64,000 nucleotides of DNA from Cheilinus undulatus (Eukaryota; Chordata; Actinopteri; Labriformes; Labridae), in assembly GCF_018320785.1 (NCBI RefSeq), contig NC_054868.1:41609874-41673873 (forward strand), in the 5' to 3' direction. The position numbers were made by a program, and so were the translations under genes. The notes under the pieces were generated by a model, which was given only the letters and a program-made list of their open reading frames with translations, was not told the DNA's origin and searched no databases. Below, piece after piece: positions 1-37,058 of this stretch (its first letter is position 1; each line of letters begins with the position of its first letter).

Positions 1-1414
1 ACAGGGGGGAGAGTGGCAGTGCATGCAAACACACAGCAGGAGCAACCAGGCACACCCACACTCATACAACACTATCTATCTTGCTGGCTTTGACATTACA
101 ACCCATAACAAGGACCGGGTTGGCTTTTTTATTTAACATCATAGAAACTTTGCATACTCAAATGTTCTTACAAAAGATACTAAAAAGTGTGCTATTTTGT
201 AAGTATCTCTTCTAAACATGACAATAATGATGCCTTTATATATGTGCTGTAACAGCCAAAAACACACGCATTCAAGGAATGCTTTTTGAATTTAGAAAAA
301 AATGCAACGAATCCCTAGAGATTGCACTGCTGGCAAAATGTCTTACCATTTTCACAAATGAACATCTGACATTTTGTAGATGACTTTATGACTTTCGGGT
401 CCAGATGTTTTCAGGAACTTGCCTCTTAAATGCACCTCACTGCAGATTTTGTGTTCAACACACTGTCACAACTCTACATAGTTGTTGTTGGTGGGTTGGG
501 CATTATCTTTGATAATAGTGCTTGTTTTAATGCCAATATCATTAACATGGCCTGTAAACCATTTGCATCATCTGGCCAATGGCTTGGAGGGAAGTTTTCC
601 AGATCCTGGGAAAAATTTAATTGAAAAGATCTGCACCACCGCCCTATACAGGGTTCCTTTGGGGTCTTAGAAAGTATTACAGTTTATGAACAAGTTTAGC
701 AAACATTAAGGCTTTTTAGAAGTTTGAAAAAAGTCTCAAACACACTAACACACAAAAAAGTCTTAGCTGTTCTTCTTTTAAGTTTTAACTGCAGTGCAAA
801 ATGTATAAATAGGTACTTGTAGATTTTGCTTTGACTACTTTTTCGCTTAAGTAGAAAAATCACTCCCTGCATTGCCTGCTGCTTTAGGGTATCAAACTGA
901 GGCCTTTTTTCTTAGTCTAATCTCAAAATGCTTCAAAATGTTTGGAGAAAGCTTAATTTGCATGGAACAATAAGAAACACCAATATTTTCTTTTCTATGT
1001 TGCCACATTTTTATCCTACAATGAATTTGAAGAGGGTCTTAAAGGTTATAAAGAATGATTAAATCTGATGTCAGATTTTCTGAATGTACCCTGATTTATG
1101 AAGTTATTTTCAGGAGCGAAATGTTCTTTAGTGACTTCTGTGATATTTATCAGATCTTCGGTTGTTATGACTTATGATAAGATTTATTTTGGGGCTTTTA
1201 TGCCTTTATGTTGGAGAACAGTAGATAGAGCAGGAAATATGAGAACAGAAAGTGGGGAATGACATCAAGAAAAGAGCCACAGGCTGGACTCAAACCTAGA
1301 CTCTCTGCTTGGAGGACTTTAGCCTCTGTACATGAGGTGAAACCTAGCCGCTCGGCCAGTCTGCACCATTCAGTGTGCTTTCTTAATGACGAGCTTCTCC
1401 ATGTTCTCCTGCAG
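1..1414 (+). other. msmo1: msmo1 intron (3' part) with a SINE relic
   Basis: Intronic sequence upstream of the first recognisable msmo1 exon. I found no segment encoding the preceding conserved part of the protein, so earlier exons lie left of the window. It is AT-rich with no intact reading frame. The only recognisable content is a tRNA-derived SINE fragment at about 1183-1360, listed separately. The intron ends in a pyrimidine-rich stretch and CAG at 1412-1414. Confidence 0.75.
1183..1360 (-). repeat. tRNA-derived SINE fragment
   Basis: Read on the minus strand, it has a tRNA-like A box (complement of cctagccgctcggcc, 1343-1357) and a B-box-like stretch (complement of gactcaaacct, 1287-1297). 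The far end resembles the 36.07-36.22 kb copy, sharing a run that reads roughly TTATTTTTGGCCTTTAT then ACAGTGGATAGAG. Both share the same order of parts. It is diverged and lies only about 55 bp before the msmo1 splice acceptor. Confidence 0.6.
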
Positions 1415-1541
1415 GCCGTACGTCCTGGCTCAGTGTTTCGGCTGTGCTGTTGTTGAAGACACCTGGCACTACTTCCTCCATCGACTGCTGCATCACCGCA
1501 AGATCTACAAATACATCCACAAAGTCCACCATGAATTCACT
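1415..1541 (+). CDS. msmo1: msmo1 coding exon (first two histidine boxes)
   Basis: Acceptor CAG at 1412-1414 and donor GTGAGT from 1542. The first base completes an Arg codon begun in the previous exon. It encodes [20 protein letters not shown], then HRLLHH and HKVHHEFT, which carry two iron-ligand histidine boxes. Confidence 0.95.
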
Positions 1542-2409
1542 GTGAGTAAAGAACACAACAAATACTATCACAGCACTGACTTGCTTTCTTTACACAGTGC
1601 CTTTATTTCCTAATCACCTACCCATACATGTCTTCATAACTCTCTTCATTTTCCTTCAGGCTCCATTCGGTATGCAAGCAGAATATGCTCATCCAGCAGA
1701 GACTCTCATCCTGGGAGCTGGTTTCTTCATCGGCATCATGATCTTCTGTAACCATGTGTTCTTCCTGTGGGCCTGGGTGTCCTTCCGCCTGTTGGAGACC
1801 ATCGATGTCCACAGGTAGAAAACAAAAACAGCTCCCTTGGTTATTTATTTATTTATTTTTTGCTTGTTTCTTTCTCTTAGCCTATTTCTGTAAAACTACA
1901 TACTTGTGAGGTTGACCACTAGGGGGCCACAGAGAACACCATATGTTGAGTCATGTTATTCTATGAACTTTATGGAAGGACAGCTCCTACCTGCTGAAGT
2001 ACAAGCAGTATTTCATAATTATGCATTTGGCCATGAGATCAGAACCAGATTAAGTGCATCTTTAATTAGGATTGCCGTTACAAAAACATTTTGTAATCTT
2101 TTGTTACTCCATGGATTTTCAAAACGTCGCTTTTTGATATCTAGAACAGAAAAAAATGTGATTTATTTATCTATATAGTAGACAGACTATAATTTTGAAT
2201 TGTTTTTGTTCCCTCTCAGTGGTTATGACATCCCTCTGAACCCACTCCACTTGATCCCGTTCTACGCTGGGACCCGTTTCCATGACTTTCACCACATGAA
2301 CTTTGTTGGGAACTACTCCTCCACCTTCACCTGGTGGGACAAGCTGCTGAAGACGGACAGCCAGTACAACAAATACATGCAGAAACAGGGGGACAAAAAG
2401 GAGCAGTAA
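1415..2409 (+). CDS. msmo1: Methylsterol monooxygenase 1, 3' part (last three coding exons)
   Basis: C-terminal half of sterol C4-methyl oxidase, an ER-membrane di-iron enzyme that oxidises the C4 methyl groups of sterol intermediates in cholesterol synthesis (family knowledge). Exons are 1415-1541, 1660-1814 and 2220-2409. Together they encode 156 residues plus a stop, against about 293 for the human protein. All three histidine clusters of the fatty-acid-hydroxylase fold are present: HRLLHH, HKVHH and HDFHH. Hydrophobic segments around [14 protein letters not shown] fit membrane helices. The C-terminus ends KKEQ, a KKXX-type dilysine ER-retrieval signal. The N-terminal half is outside the window, so the gene is partial, but the visible part has no frameshift or stop. 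Identity is close to certain from long stretches shared with vertebrate MSMO1. Confidence 0.96.
1660..1814 (+). CDS. msmo1: msmo1 coding exon (membrane segment)
   Basis: Acceptor CAG at 1657-1659 and donor GTAGAA from 1815. It encodes [19 protein letters not shown], a hydrophobic helix and RLLETIDVH. It ends with the first two bases of a Ser codon completed in the next exon, matching the conserved TIDVHSGYD junction of the family. Confidence 0.95.
2220..2409 (+). CDS. msmo1: msmo1 last coding exon (third histidine box, stop)
   Basis: Acceptor CAG at 2217-2219. It encodes [17 protein letters not shown], the third histidine cluster HDFHH, and a tail ending KKEQ before TAA at 2407-2409. Confidence 0.95.
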
Positions 2410-3031
2410 AGCCCTCAAATCTTCGGTTTAAGCATTCACGCCTGGTCTGTCAGGAGGAAGAATGAAGGCAGCTGAAGAGACACAATATGCACACAAACAC
2501 TGAGCTACTTCTCCTCTTGGTACATCAAATGAAACAAACTCTACAGATTTGCTTTTAAAGAATCCAACTGGTGTGAATTGAATCCAAATCAGACTGTGTT
2601 GACTTCAGTCTGTCTTCTGTGCCTTTCTTCTAAAAGACATATTTTTGTCTTCCTCTGTCAACAGCTGCTGACTGAATAAAAACCATCAACATCATCATTA
2701 TGATTGGTCGCTTTGCTTAATCATTGGATGTAAAAAAAGTTTAACATAAAACTCTTGTGAAAGGCTTCCGTTTACCTCTGAATGTCTGAGCACTTTAGCA
2801 CTTCCTCTTAAATGAAACTGAGTCACAGTGACTTCTTGTGGTTGCTACAGTTTTGTGGAAACTGTCAAAAATTCAGCACTGACTTCTGAAACGAGTCACG
2901 TATGTTTGATGCAAATCCATGTACATTTTTGATAGAAAGGGATCAGCCCATATGGCACTTATTTCTCTGTTGATTTTGGAAATGAAACATTGGAAATGTT
3001 TTATTTTTCTGTTTTGGTATGCAAGAATAAA
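2410..3031 (+). other. msmo1: msmo1 3'UTR with two poly(A) signals
   Basis: Follows the stop codon directly. AATAAA motifs lie at 2675-2680 and 3026-3031, suggesting short and long mRNA forms. No other feature is seen in it. Cleavage position is inferred. Confidence 0.7.
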
Positions 3032-3540
3032 AATGTGTGAAGAAATTGAAACAGGAGTTTGGTTGTGTTGGGCAACTTTATTTTGGTAAAACCACTTGAT
3101 GCTCTGTCACTGCCACATTTTATAATCAGATGTGGTCCATTATTAGTTTGTGTCTATGCAGTAAAGGATTTCTGATATTTCAACTTCTCACAGCTGTCGC
3201 ATATTTGAACCTTCTCAGTGAGGGTTTTTCTTGTTATTTCACTTCCTGACATGAGAAGATGCCATGTCAATATGTCATAAACACACAGGTGTATGTATGG
3301 CATATATATGCTGTGGGAAAGCTGACGTTTTTGTAATATATATTCTCGAGGTTCCCTCCATCTCCTCTCTGCTGCACTGTGGACACACCCCTGCTGCCTC
3401 CTCCAGCACAAACAGTGATGTCAAGTCAGAGAGCAGCAGCAGGAACCAAACAGGAAATTAGATGTTTTAAGCTCCAGGGCCAAAAAGGAGAAGGTAAACA
3501 TGTTGATAAAATGCTTTAAAATACACACCAACACTAAAAC

Positions 3541-3975
3541 ATACGGAAGAGTATTGGGGCCACTGAAAAAAAAAATTTTGAGACAAATTTTTTTTTTTTC
3601 ACTTGTGAGAAAAAAGTCAGAATTCTGAGATTAAAGTCAGAATTCTGAGATTAAAGTCAGAATTCTGAGAAAAAAGTCAGACTTTTTTTCATTTGAAGAA
3701 TAAAGTCAGAATTCTGACTTTTTTTCTCAGAATTCTGACTTTCATCTCAGAATTCTGACTTTTTTCTCAGAATTCTGACTTTTTTTCTCAGAATTCTGAC
3801 TTTTTTCTCAGAATTCTGACTTTTTTTCTCAGAATTCTGACTTGAATCTCAGAATTCTGACTTTTTTCTCAGAATTCTGACTTTAATCTCAGAATGCTGA
3901 CTTTTTTCTCGCAAGTGAAAAAAAAAATTTCGTCTCAAAAATTTTTTTTTTCAGTGGCCCCAATACTTTTCCATA
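3541..3975. repeat. Palindromic MITE-like element with EcoRI-containing ~20-bp units
   Basis: The outer ends are inverted copies of each other: atacggaagagtattggg at the left matches the complement of the right end ccaatacttttccata, and both continue through GGGGCCACTG and A/T runs. The interior is an array of about 20-bp units of the form AGTCAGAATTCTGAG, read one way in the left arm and the opposite way in the right. I count twelve GAATTC sites between 3619 and 3880. The arms meet near 3710 and are unequal (about 165 and 265 bp). There is no coding potential. The transposon superfamily is unknown. Confidence 0.8.
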
Positions 3976-4769
3976 GAAACGATTTAATTAGAATGAGTAA
4001 AATTAATATTTTATGTAACTGACATTTTTACACATTAAACCATCTCAGTTTTAGCTTAAACCTGTGTCAAGTCTAAAATAGTGGTTAATTTTTCTGATGC
4101 TGCTTATTGTTGATCGAGAATTAATTCAACAGAAAAATTTCCTCAAGCCCTGGCTAACAACTATGATTGAGTCAAGCACTAAATACTGAGAGTTACTCAT
4201 TTGTGAAACATCACAAAAGAAAAATCAAACACACTCACCAAGCTAGAGTCAATTGATGTTTGGCATTATTATGAAAAAATCCTGTCACTTTAATTCTGTG
4301 GATTCATCGTTTACTGCTTTTTCTTCCTTGTTGTTTGAAATGTTGACTTTTTTCCCCAGCCTCTTGCAAAGTCATTGTCTTTCTTTTCACCCTGTAAGAC
4401 TCTCTGTCAAAAGGACAGTGTTGGTAATGAACAGCCATTGTTTGTTGTTTGCTGCACCAGTCTTAGGCCAGCTCTCATCAATGGCTTTCTTTGCAGTTGT
4501 GAGCGAGGGCATATCCCAGAAATCACATTGCCTGACTTGAACATTTTCTTTTGTCATTACTTGAAATTGTGAATCCTGAAATCTTACAAGTCACTAACAT
4601 GAAGCTAATAGGACTCCCAATGAATGCCGTCACTGTGTTGAAAAAAAATAGTCAGGTGCTTAAGCTTAAGACATCATTTCAGGGATTCATCAAGGGCCTG
4701 ATATGCCACAATCTGGGGCTGGAGGGTGTCCAGAGTCAATCATAACACATGTTGTCAGCACAACCCTGA
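3976..4769. other. Intergenic, no recognisable feature
   Basis: AT-rich DNA between msmo1 and the first Tc1 relic. Short open frames here (for example 4253-4540) show no similarity I recognise and no splice or promoter context. The end nearest 4770 may be further decayed Tc1 sequence. Confidence 0.5.
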
Positions 4770-5300
4770 TGAGTCTCCCAGTCCCTGCTGCTGAAAAACA
4801 CCCCCACAGCATGAGGCTGCCACCACCATTCTTCACTGTTGGGATGGTATTGAGCAGGTGATGAGCGGTGGCTAGTTTCCTCCAGACATAACATTTAGAA
4901 CTGAGGCCAAACAGTTAAATCTTGTTCTTTCACTGTGAGAGTCTTTTTGGGGGCTTTTCTTGCAAACTCTAGGTGACTTTCATGTGTTTTGCATGAGGAG
5001 AGGCTTTCTTCCAGGAACTTTTCCATCAAGCCAGATTGGTGAAGGGCTGCAGTGATCCCTGGGTTCTTGGTCACCTCTCTTATAAGGCTCTTCTCCCCAG
5101 ATTGCTAATTTTGGCAGGGTGATCAGCTCTTGGAAGAGTCCTGGTTGTGCCAAACTTCTTCCTGCTTTTGGGAACCGTCAGTGCAGCAGGATCTTTGTAG
5201 TGGCTTGCAACAGTCCTGTCTCTGAGCTCTGCAGGCAGCTCCTTTGACCTCATGGCTTGGTTTTTGCTGTGACATGCATTGTCAGCTGTGAGGCCTTCTA
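4770..5300 (-). mobile_element. Tc1/mariner transposon relic (antisense)
   Basis: On the minus strand this is a decayed Tc1-type transposase gene. The segment around 4795-4845 is the complement of DNA encoding the family motif VKHGGGSIMLWG, and 4880-4920 corresponds to the following IELFGLNG region. Further along (5040-5250) comes the N-terminal helix-turn-helix part. Many indels; no open frame. It shares this order with the copy at 12530-13482 but is cut near 5300, where hAT-like sequence begins. Confidence 0.8.
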
Positions 5301-5304
5301 TAGA

Positions 5305-5642
5305 GTAGCGGTTCTCAACGTTGGGGTTGGGACCCCATTGGGGGTCCTGAGAGGGGGTCTCCAGATGCCTTTAAAAAAATAAGAACAATTTATGATTTAC
5401 TCTGTTGCCACTTTACACCAATTTTGCCTATTTGTTACCACTTTTTTTCATCAAGTTTGCCAAATGTAACATATTTTTGCAAGTTTAAACCCATTTTTTG
5501 TCCGTTTTAAACCCTTTCTACCACTTTTCTCTGCCTGTTTTTGCCACTTTTAAACCAAATCTTGCAACTCTCTGTCTATTGTTGGCTCTGTTTACACATT
5601 ATTGCAACCTTTAACCCTTTTTACCACTTTTGAGGCCACATA
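5305..5642. repeat. hAT-like MITE fragment with degenerate T-rich repeats
   Basis: It begins with agcggttctcaacgttgg and ggttgggaccccattggggg, typical of teleost hAT-type MITEs that start near a GGTTCTCAACC motif. An imperfect run of TTGCCACTTT / ACCACTTTT units follows at 5405-5635. No right terminus is recognisable before the next repeat begins at about 5643. It interrupts or truncates the Tc1 relic to its left. Confidence 0.5.
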
Positions 5643-6024
5643 TAGGCGGACTCAAACGGCTCTTGAAGCCAATCCGTGGAGGCTTCCATATTGAAATTGC
5701 GGTCTAAACCGAACTTTGGATCAACTTAACGGCCCGCCCACTAAGCGCGACTTCCTGTCAGCCTGCTAGCTAGCATTCCAGTTGACAGAAACGGAGCCTC
5801 TGCCTGCTGAGCTATCTGTCAATCAAATGAGAGGCACCAATCAGCTTTCATCCTAAATATAATCCAAATCGTGGTACAAAAAAAATCACCCCCCTACATT
5901 GGGAGCACAGTAAGACACTAGCTAGTGAGACACGTTTGACCAGCCTCAAGTGGACACTCGCGGTATAGCAATTTTTGGCACTTCCGCATTGGCTTCATTT
6001 TTCAGGACCGAAGGTTGCCGATTG
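5643..6024 (+). repeat. hAT-like nonautonomous element, 5'-truncated, next to the cpe promoter
   Basis: Same family as 28828-29367 (opposite strand) and 42388-42905 (same strand). Shared landmarks are cggactcaaacggctcttga, gcctgctagctagcattcca, a TCTGTCAATCAAATGAGA stretch, gcggtatagcaatttttggc and the end gaccgaaggttgccg. The left end, with its CATAGACTGTAGAAAG terminus, is missing. The right end lies about 150 bp upstream of the cpe TATA-like box. Confidence 0.8.
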
Positions 6025-6278
6025 GGAAGAACTTGCCTACAGCTTTATTTTGAAAACTGTAACCGGATGTAGAAGTCCTATGCGTAGCTTCACAGTGGAG
6101 GCACTGAGCGCTCAGGTAGAGGAGCGCATCACACTCAGTCAGAGGGAGAGGGAGCGCAGCACGGAGAGAGAGATATTTATAGCCTGAAGCGAGGCTGCAG
6201 CACAGAGAAAAGGCTTGGGACCAAGCCGCAGGCAGGCGCTCAGACAGACACGGCTTAGGGAAAATAGGACACGACAAA
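6025..6278 (+). promoter_or_regulatory. cpe: cpe core promoter and 5'UTR
   Basis: A TATA-like octamer TATTTATA lies at 6174-6181, about 98 bp before the start codon, so transcription is predicted to start near 6205. GA-rich sequence (gagggagagggagcgcagc) lies just upstream. The stretch between the hAT-like repeat and the TATA box is only about 150 bp, so the repeat forms part of the proximal upstream region. Start site is inferred, not observed. Confidence 0.55.
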
Positions 6279-34016
<27,738 letters not shown>

Positions 34017-35050
34017 ATAAGCGTTTGTCCGGCTAACGACTGGGTCCATCTGCACATCTATGTAATATATTCATCATCCAGTGTGCCCGTCTGCTCTTAA
34101 AAGAATATATTGTCTACTACTTGTTTTGTTCTGTTTCACTCATTATTTTAATTGATTCTGTTGTTTATTAATGTAACGGTTTGCCTCATACTCCTGTAGA
34201 TCGTTTGAATATCCACAGACGTATGCTGACGGACACAGGAGGAATTTGCTGGTAGTTCTGTGGTATTGTGTTCTTTATTGTACAAGTGATTGGTAATCAT
34301 GGCACCCACCTATATAACCAATGAGTGACTGAATAATATGTATGTAAAAGAGCTTTTTACTTCACTTCCACATGGCTCTGTTCATATAAAAATCACCATT
34401 CTCCTGTTTTTAAATGTCTCTGTTTCTCCAGGCTTTAGTGCAAGTCACACAACAAATAAAGTGCACACACATAACACACACCCTTTCAATGCCCAATGAA
34501 TTCGCACACATTCTATAGTTTTGAGCTAATCAGGGACATTAAAAACACTGTAAAATCACTGTAAACATTATTGTAAACAATCTTTACAGATAAGCTCATT
34601 AACCTATATGTTATTGATGTTCAGATTTTTTTTTTAACTGACTGCGGCACAGCTTTGAGTTTAGCACAAGATGAATGGTTATAATATAAACTGTATTTAT
34701 GAAATAATATAGCAAGAAATATGTGTGGTTTTTTTTGTACCTTAAAGGAAATAAAGCTCAAAGAAAAGGCTATGGCACCTATAAATCTGTCCACCTCAGT
34801 TTCCCAAAGCCATTCCTTTGTATGTGCACTACACAGGAAATACTACGTTATGGATGGAACTGTGGTATATGTTGAAGTTTTTTCAAGGATAAATTAACTC
34901 TAATCTTCCAAGAGTGGACCGTGTGGATGCAGTTCATCTGGTTCGAGACGACTAAAAGAATTTATTGAATGTATAGCTATAGAAACAGTAACAAATGTAA
35001 AGAAATAAACTGATCAATAAAAATTCCCTCTTTATGTTGTCAAACTCAGC
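34017..35050 (+). other. cpe: cpe 3'UTR with several poly(A) signals
   Basis: AATAAA motifs lie at 34455-34460, 34750-34755, 35004-35009 and 35016-35021. The last two, close together and followed by T-rich sequence, are the likely main cleavage signals, giving a UTR of about 1 kb. No repeat is seen within it. Confidence 0.7.
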
Positions 35051-35216
35051 CTTGTCTTCTTTATTGAAGATCCTTTAACCCTCTACGGTGCGCAATATGA
35101 TGCCAGGTGGAAAAAAAATATTTGTGGTGTTTTTTTTGTCATGAAACAGACTAAACATAATCTAAGAAAAAAATTTCAAATTTTTTTTTTTTTTTGAAGG
35201 GTCCTTTTTGGGGTGC

Positions 35217-35628
35217 GTTGCCTCAAGACAACACTGCACCATTATGGAATAGAATGAACAAGAAAAAACATGATTTAAAATTTGAACTAAAGGTTTTTTT
35301 TTAATTATATTGGAATTGCAAAGTAGCTGCAACAAGTTGCAATTCATGTTATTTGAACTTTAATGATGAAAATAATTATCTTAAATATCTATCTTACTGT
35401 ATTCTGGTATATTCGTTGCTGCTCACTGTCCTCATCCTGATCCACATCACTTTTCACTTTCCTCATCCTCATTCTTATTGTGATCAATCTCACTGTCCTT
35501 GTTTATATTTCAGTAATCACAGATTTATACCTAAATGCACAATACCAAAATGTAATGATATCACTGTGCACTCCATAACAGTAGTGTTTGTAGTATTCCA
35601 TAATGGTGCAGTGTTGTGTCAAGGCAAC
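35217..35628. repeat. Pair of 36-bp inverted repeats
   Basis: 35217-35252 (gttgcctcaagacaacactg, then caccattatggaatag) is the near-exact complement of 35593-35628. The 340 bp between are AT-rich without a feature. It may be a decayed foldback element downstream of cpe. No target duplication is recognised. Confidence 0.6.
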
Positions 35629-35965
35629 ATGTATATTTTAACAATTTTCAACAATTATTTATTCATCAGAAATGCAACATTTAACTACTAGAAATTAAAC
35701 TTTACCCATCAATAATTATGTACATATTTTTTCCAGCCTCAGAAATATCTGGAAAATATATTTTCTTGCAGTTCTTTGGCAGCACAATGGACGAGCTGTT
35801 TAGTGTGAGAAAAAGTGCACAAAAAGTGTTCAAGATGGCATCCAGGGCTTCATGTGACACATCGAAACACTTTTATGGGTTACTTAAGGTCCTGTCATTT
35901 TTTAAAAAGTATTCGAGCATACTTGGGAATGTATTACGTGAATGCACAAGGCCAAAAATGCAGAC

Positions 35966-36430
35966 TCTTTCATTTTCAGTGAGCTCTCCACATTTTACCA
36001 TTTTGAACAGAAAAATTAGTTTTAGTGGTTAAATGTTATGCTTGATCAATTTCTTTTTTTATATATATATTTATTTTTGGCCTTTATTTGACAGGACAGT
36101 GGATAGAGTCAGAAACAGGGGAAAGACATGCAGGAAATAGTGCCACGGGCCAGATTCGAACCCGTGTCACCTGCGTATATATGGCGTACACCTTAACCAC
36201 TCGACTACCGGCGTGCCGATGTTTGAATGATTTCTGACTTCTGAGACAAGCCCAGTGAGCCGGCTCAAATTTGGGTGAATTCAGTTTGAAATCCCTCATT
36301 CCTGTTCAAAATGGTAAAACGTGGAGAGCTCACTGAAAATGAAAGAGTCCGCATTAAAGCACTTCATGATGCTGGATGGTCTTTGAGACAAATATGACAG
36401 GTGGTCTAATAAATTTGTTAAGCCCTGTAT
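35966..36430 (+). mobile_element. Miniature Tc1-like element, interrupted by a SINE
   Basis: At 36311 the frame MVKRGELTENERVRIKALHD and AGWSLRQI encodes a Tc1-type transposase N-terminus. It then runs directly into the terminal repeat ggtggtctaataaatttgtt ending near 36430. The left part 35966-36010 is an inverted copy of 36304-36350, so the element folds back on itself. It is the same family as 47008-47552 and is interrupted by a SINE at about 36055-36218. Confidence 0.75.
36055..36218 (-). mobile_element. tRNA-derived SINE
   Basis: On the minus strand there is an A-box-like tagtcgagtggttaagg (complement of 36191-36207) and a B box ggttcgaatct (complement of 36152-36162). A tail (TTTCTGACTCTATCCACTGT then CAAATAAAGGCC) follows. 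Comparison with the uninterrupted relative at about 47330 shows this block is an insertion; the flanks gatcaatttct and gaatgatttct may be a decayed target duplication. Confidence 0.8.
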
Positions 36431-36678
36431 GTTGTGATAGCCTTAATCAGATATATTGCCAGATTCTTGCTTAGCGAACTTATGGTTTTATAAATAAACA
36501 TTTTTTGTTGGTGGCTTAATTTACCTTCATGTACTGAGGTAAACTGAGCCATGCATTTTAGCTAAAATGAGCCACCTTTAGAGTTGAGTTTTAGCAAATA
36601 TTTTGATGTTTCCTCTTACTAAAGAGAATTAAAATGAATATATGAATATGTTACAGCATATATTGCACCCCTCATTCC

Positions 36679-36717
36679 ATTTCCCTTCGGGGATTAATAA
36701 AGTATATTCTATTCTAG
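36679..36717 (+). repeat. LINE 3'-tail-like fragment
   Basis: ttcccttcggggattaataa followed by AGTATATTCTATTCTA resembles the conserved 3' tail and terminal microsatellite of teleost non-LTR retrotransposons. Nothing upstream is recognisable. Confidence 0.5.
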
Positions 36718-36879
36718 GCCCAGTGTGTGCGTGTGTTTTAGCTTTGGTGCTGGGTGCATTGTGAGCTGTGCAAACAGGCCTAACCTAGAAGTGATAGTGG
36801 TAGCCTATATGTATGAATGTAACATGTGTATGCAAGTAACCTGAAAGTTTGATATGCCTAGATTATGGCAAACAAGAAA

Positions 36880-37035
36880 GAACAGGGAGGAGAGGGAAAG
36901 GAGGAGACAGGAAGAGAGACAGAGGGAGACGGGGGAGATAGGAAAAGAGAGGAGACAAGAGCAGGAGAAAACAAGAGAGAGTAGAGGAGAGGAGGAGAAA
37001 GGAGCAGAGAGGAGAGGAGGAGAAAAGAGTATAGG
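36880..37035 (+). repeat. Purine-rich GA tract
   Basis: About 150 bp of almost only A and G on the + strand, with GAGGAGA and GGGAGA themes. Low-complexity; open frames over it on both strands are artefacts of composition. It lies just before the transposase-derived exons at 37059. Confidence 0.85.
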
Positions 37036-37058
37036 CACTCTCACTACTCCTATTCCAG

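Noticed and set aside
3600..3900. CRISPR-like array of evenly spaced repeats
   Set aside because: The units are contiguous, about 20 bp, without unique spacers, and are arranged as an inverted repeat in a vertebrate genome; it is a palindromic MITE-like element.
36150..36210. A functional tRNA gene
   Set aside because: A and B boxes are present on the minus strand, but the cloverleaf stems do not form cleanly and a SINE body and tail follow; an interruption in a relative shows it is a retroposed insert.
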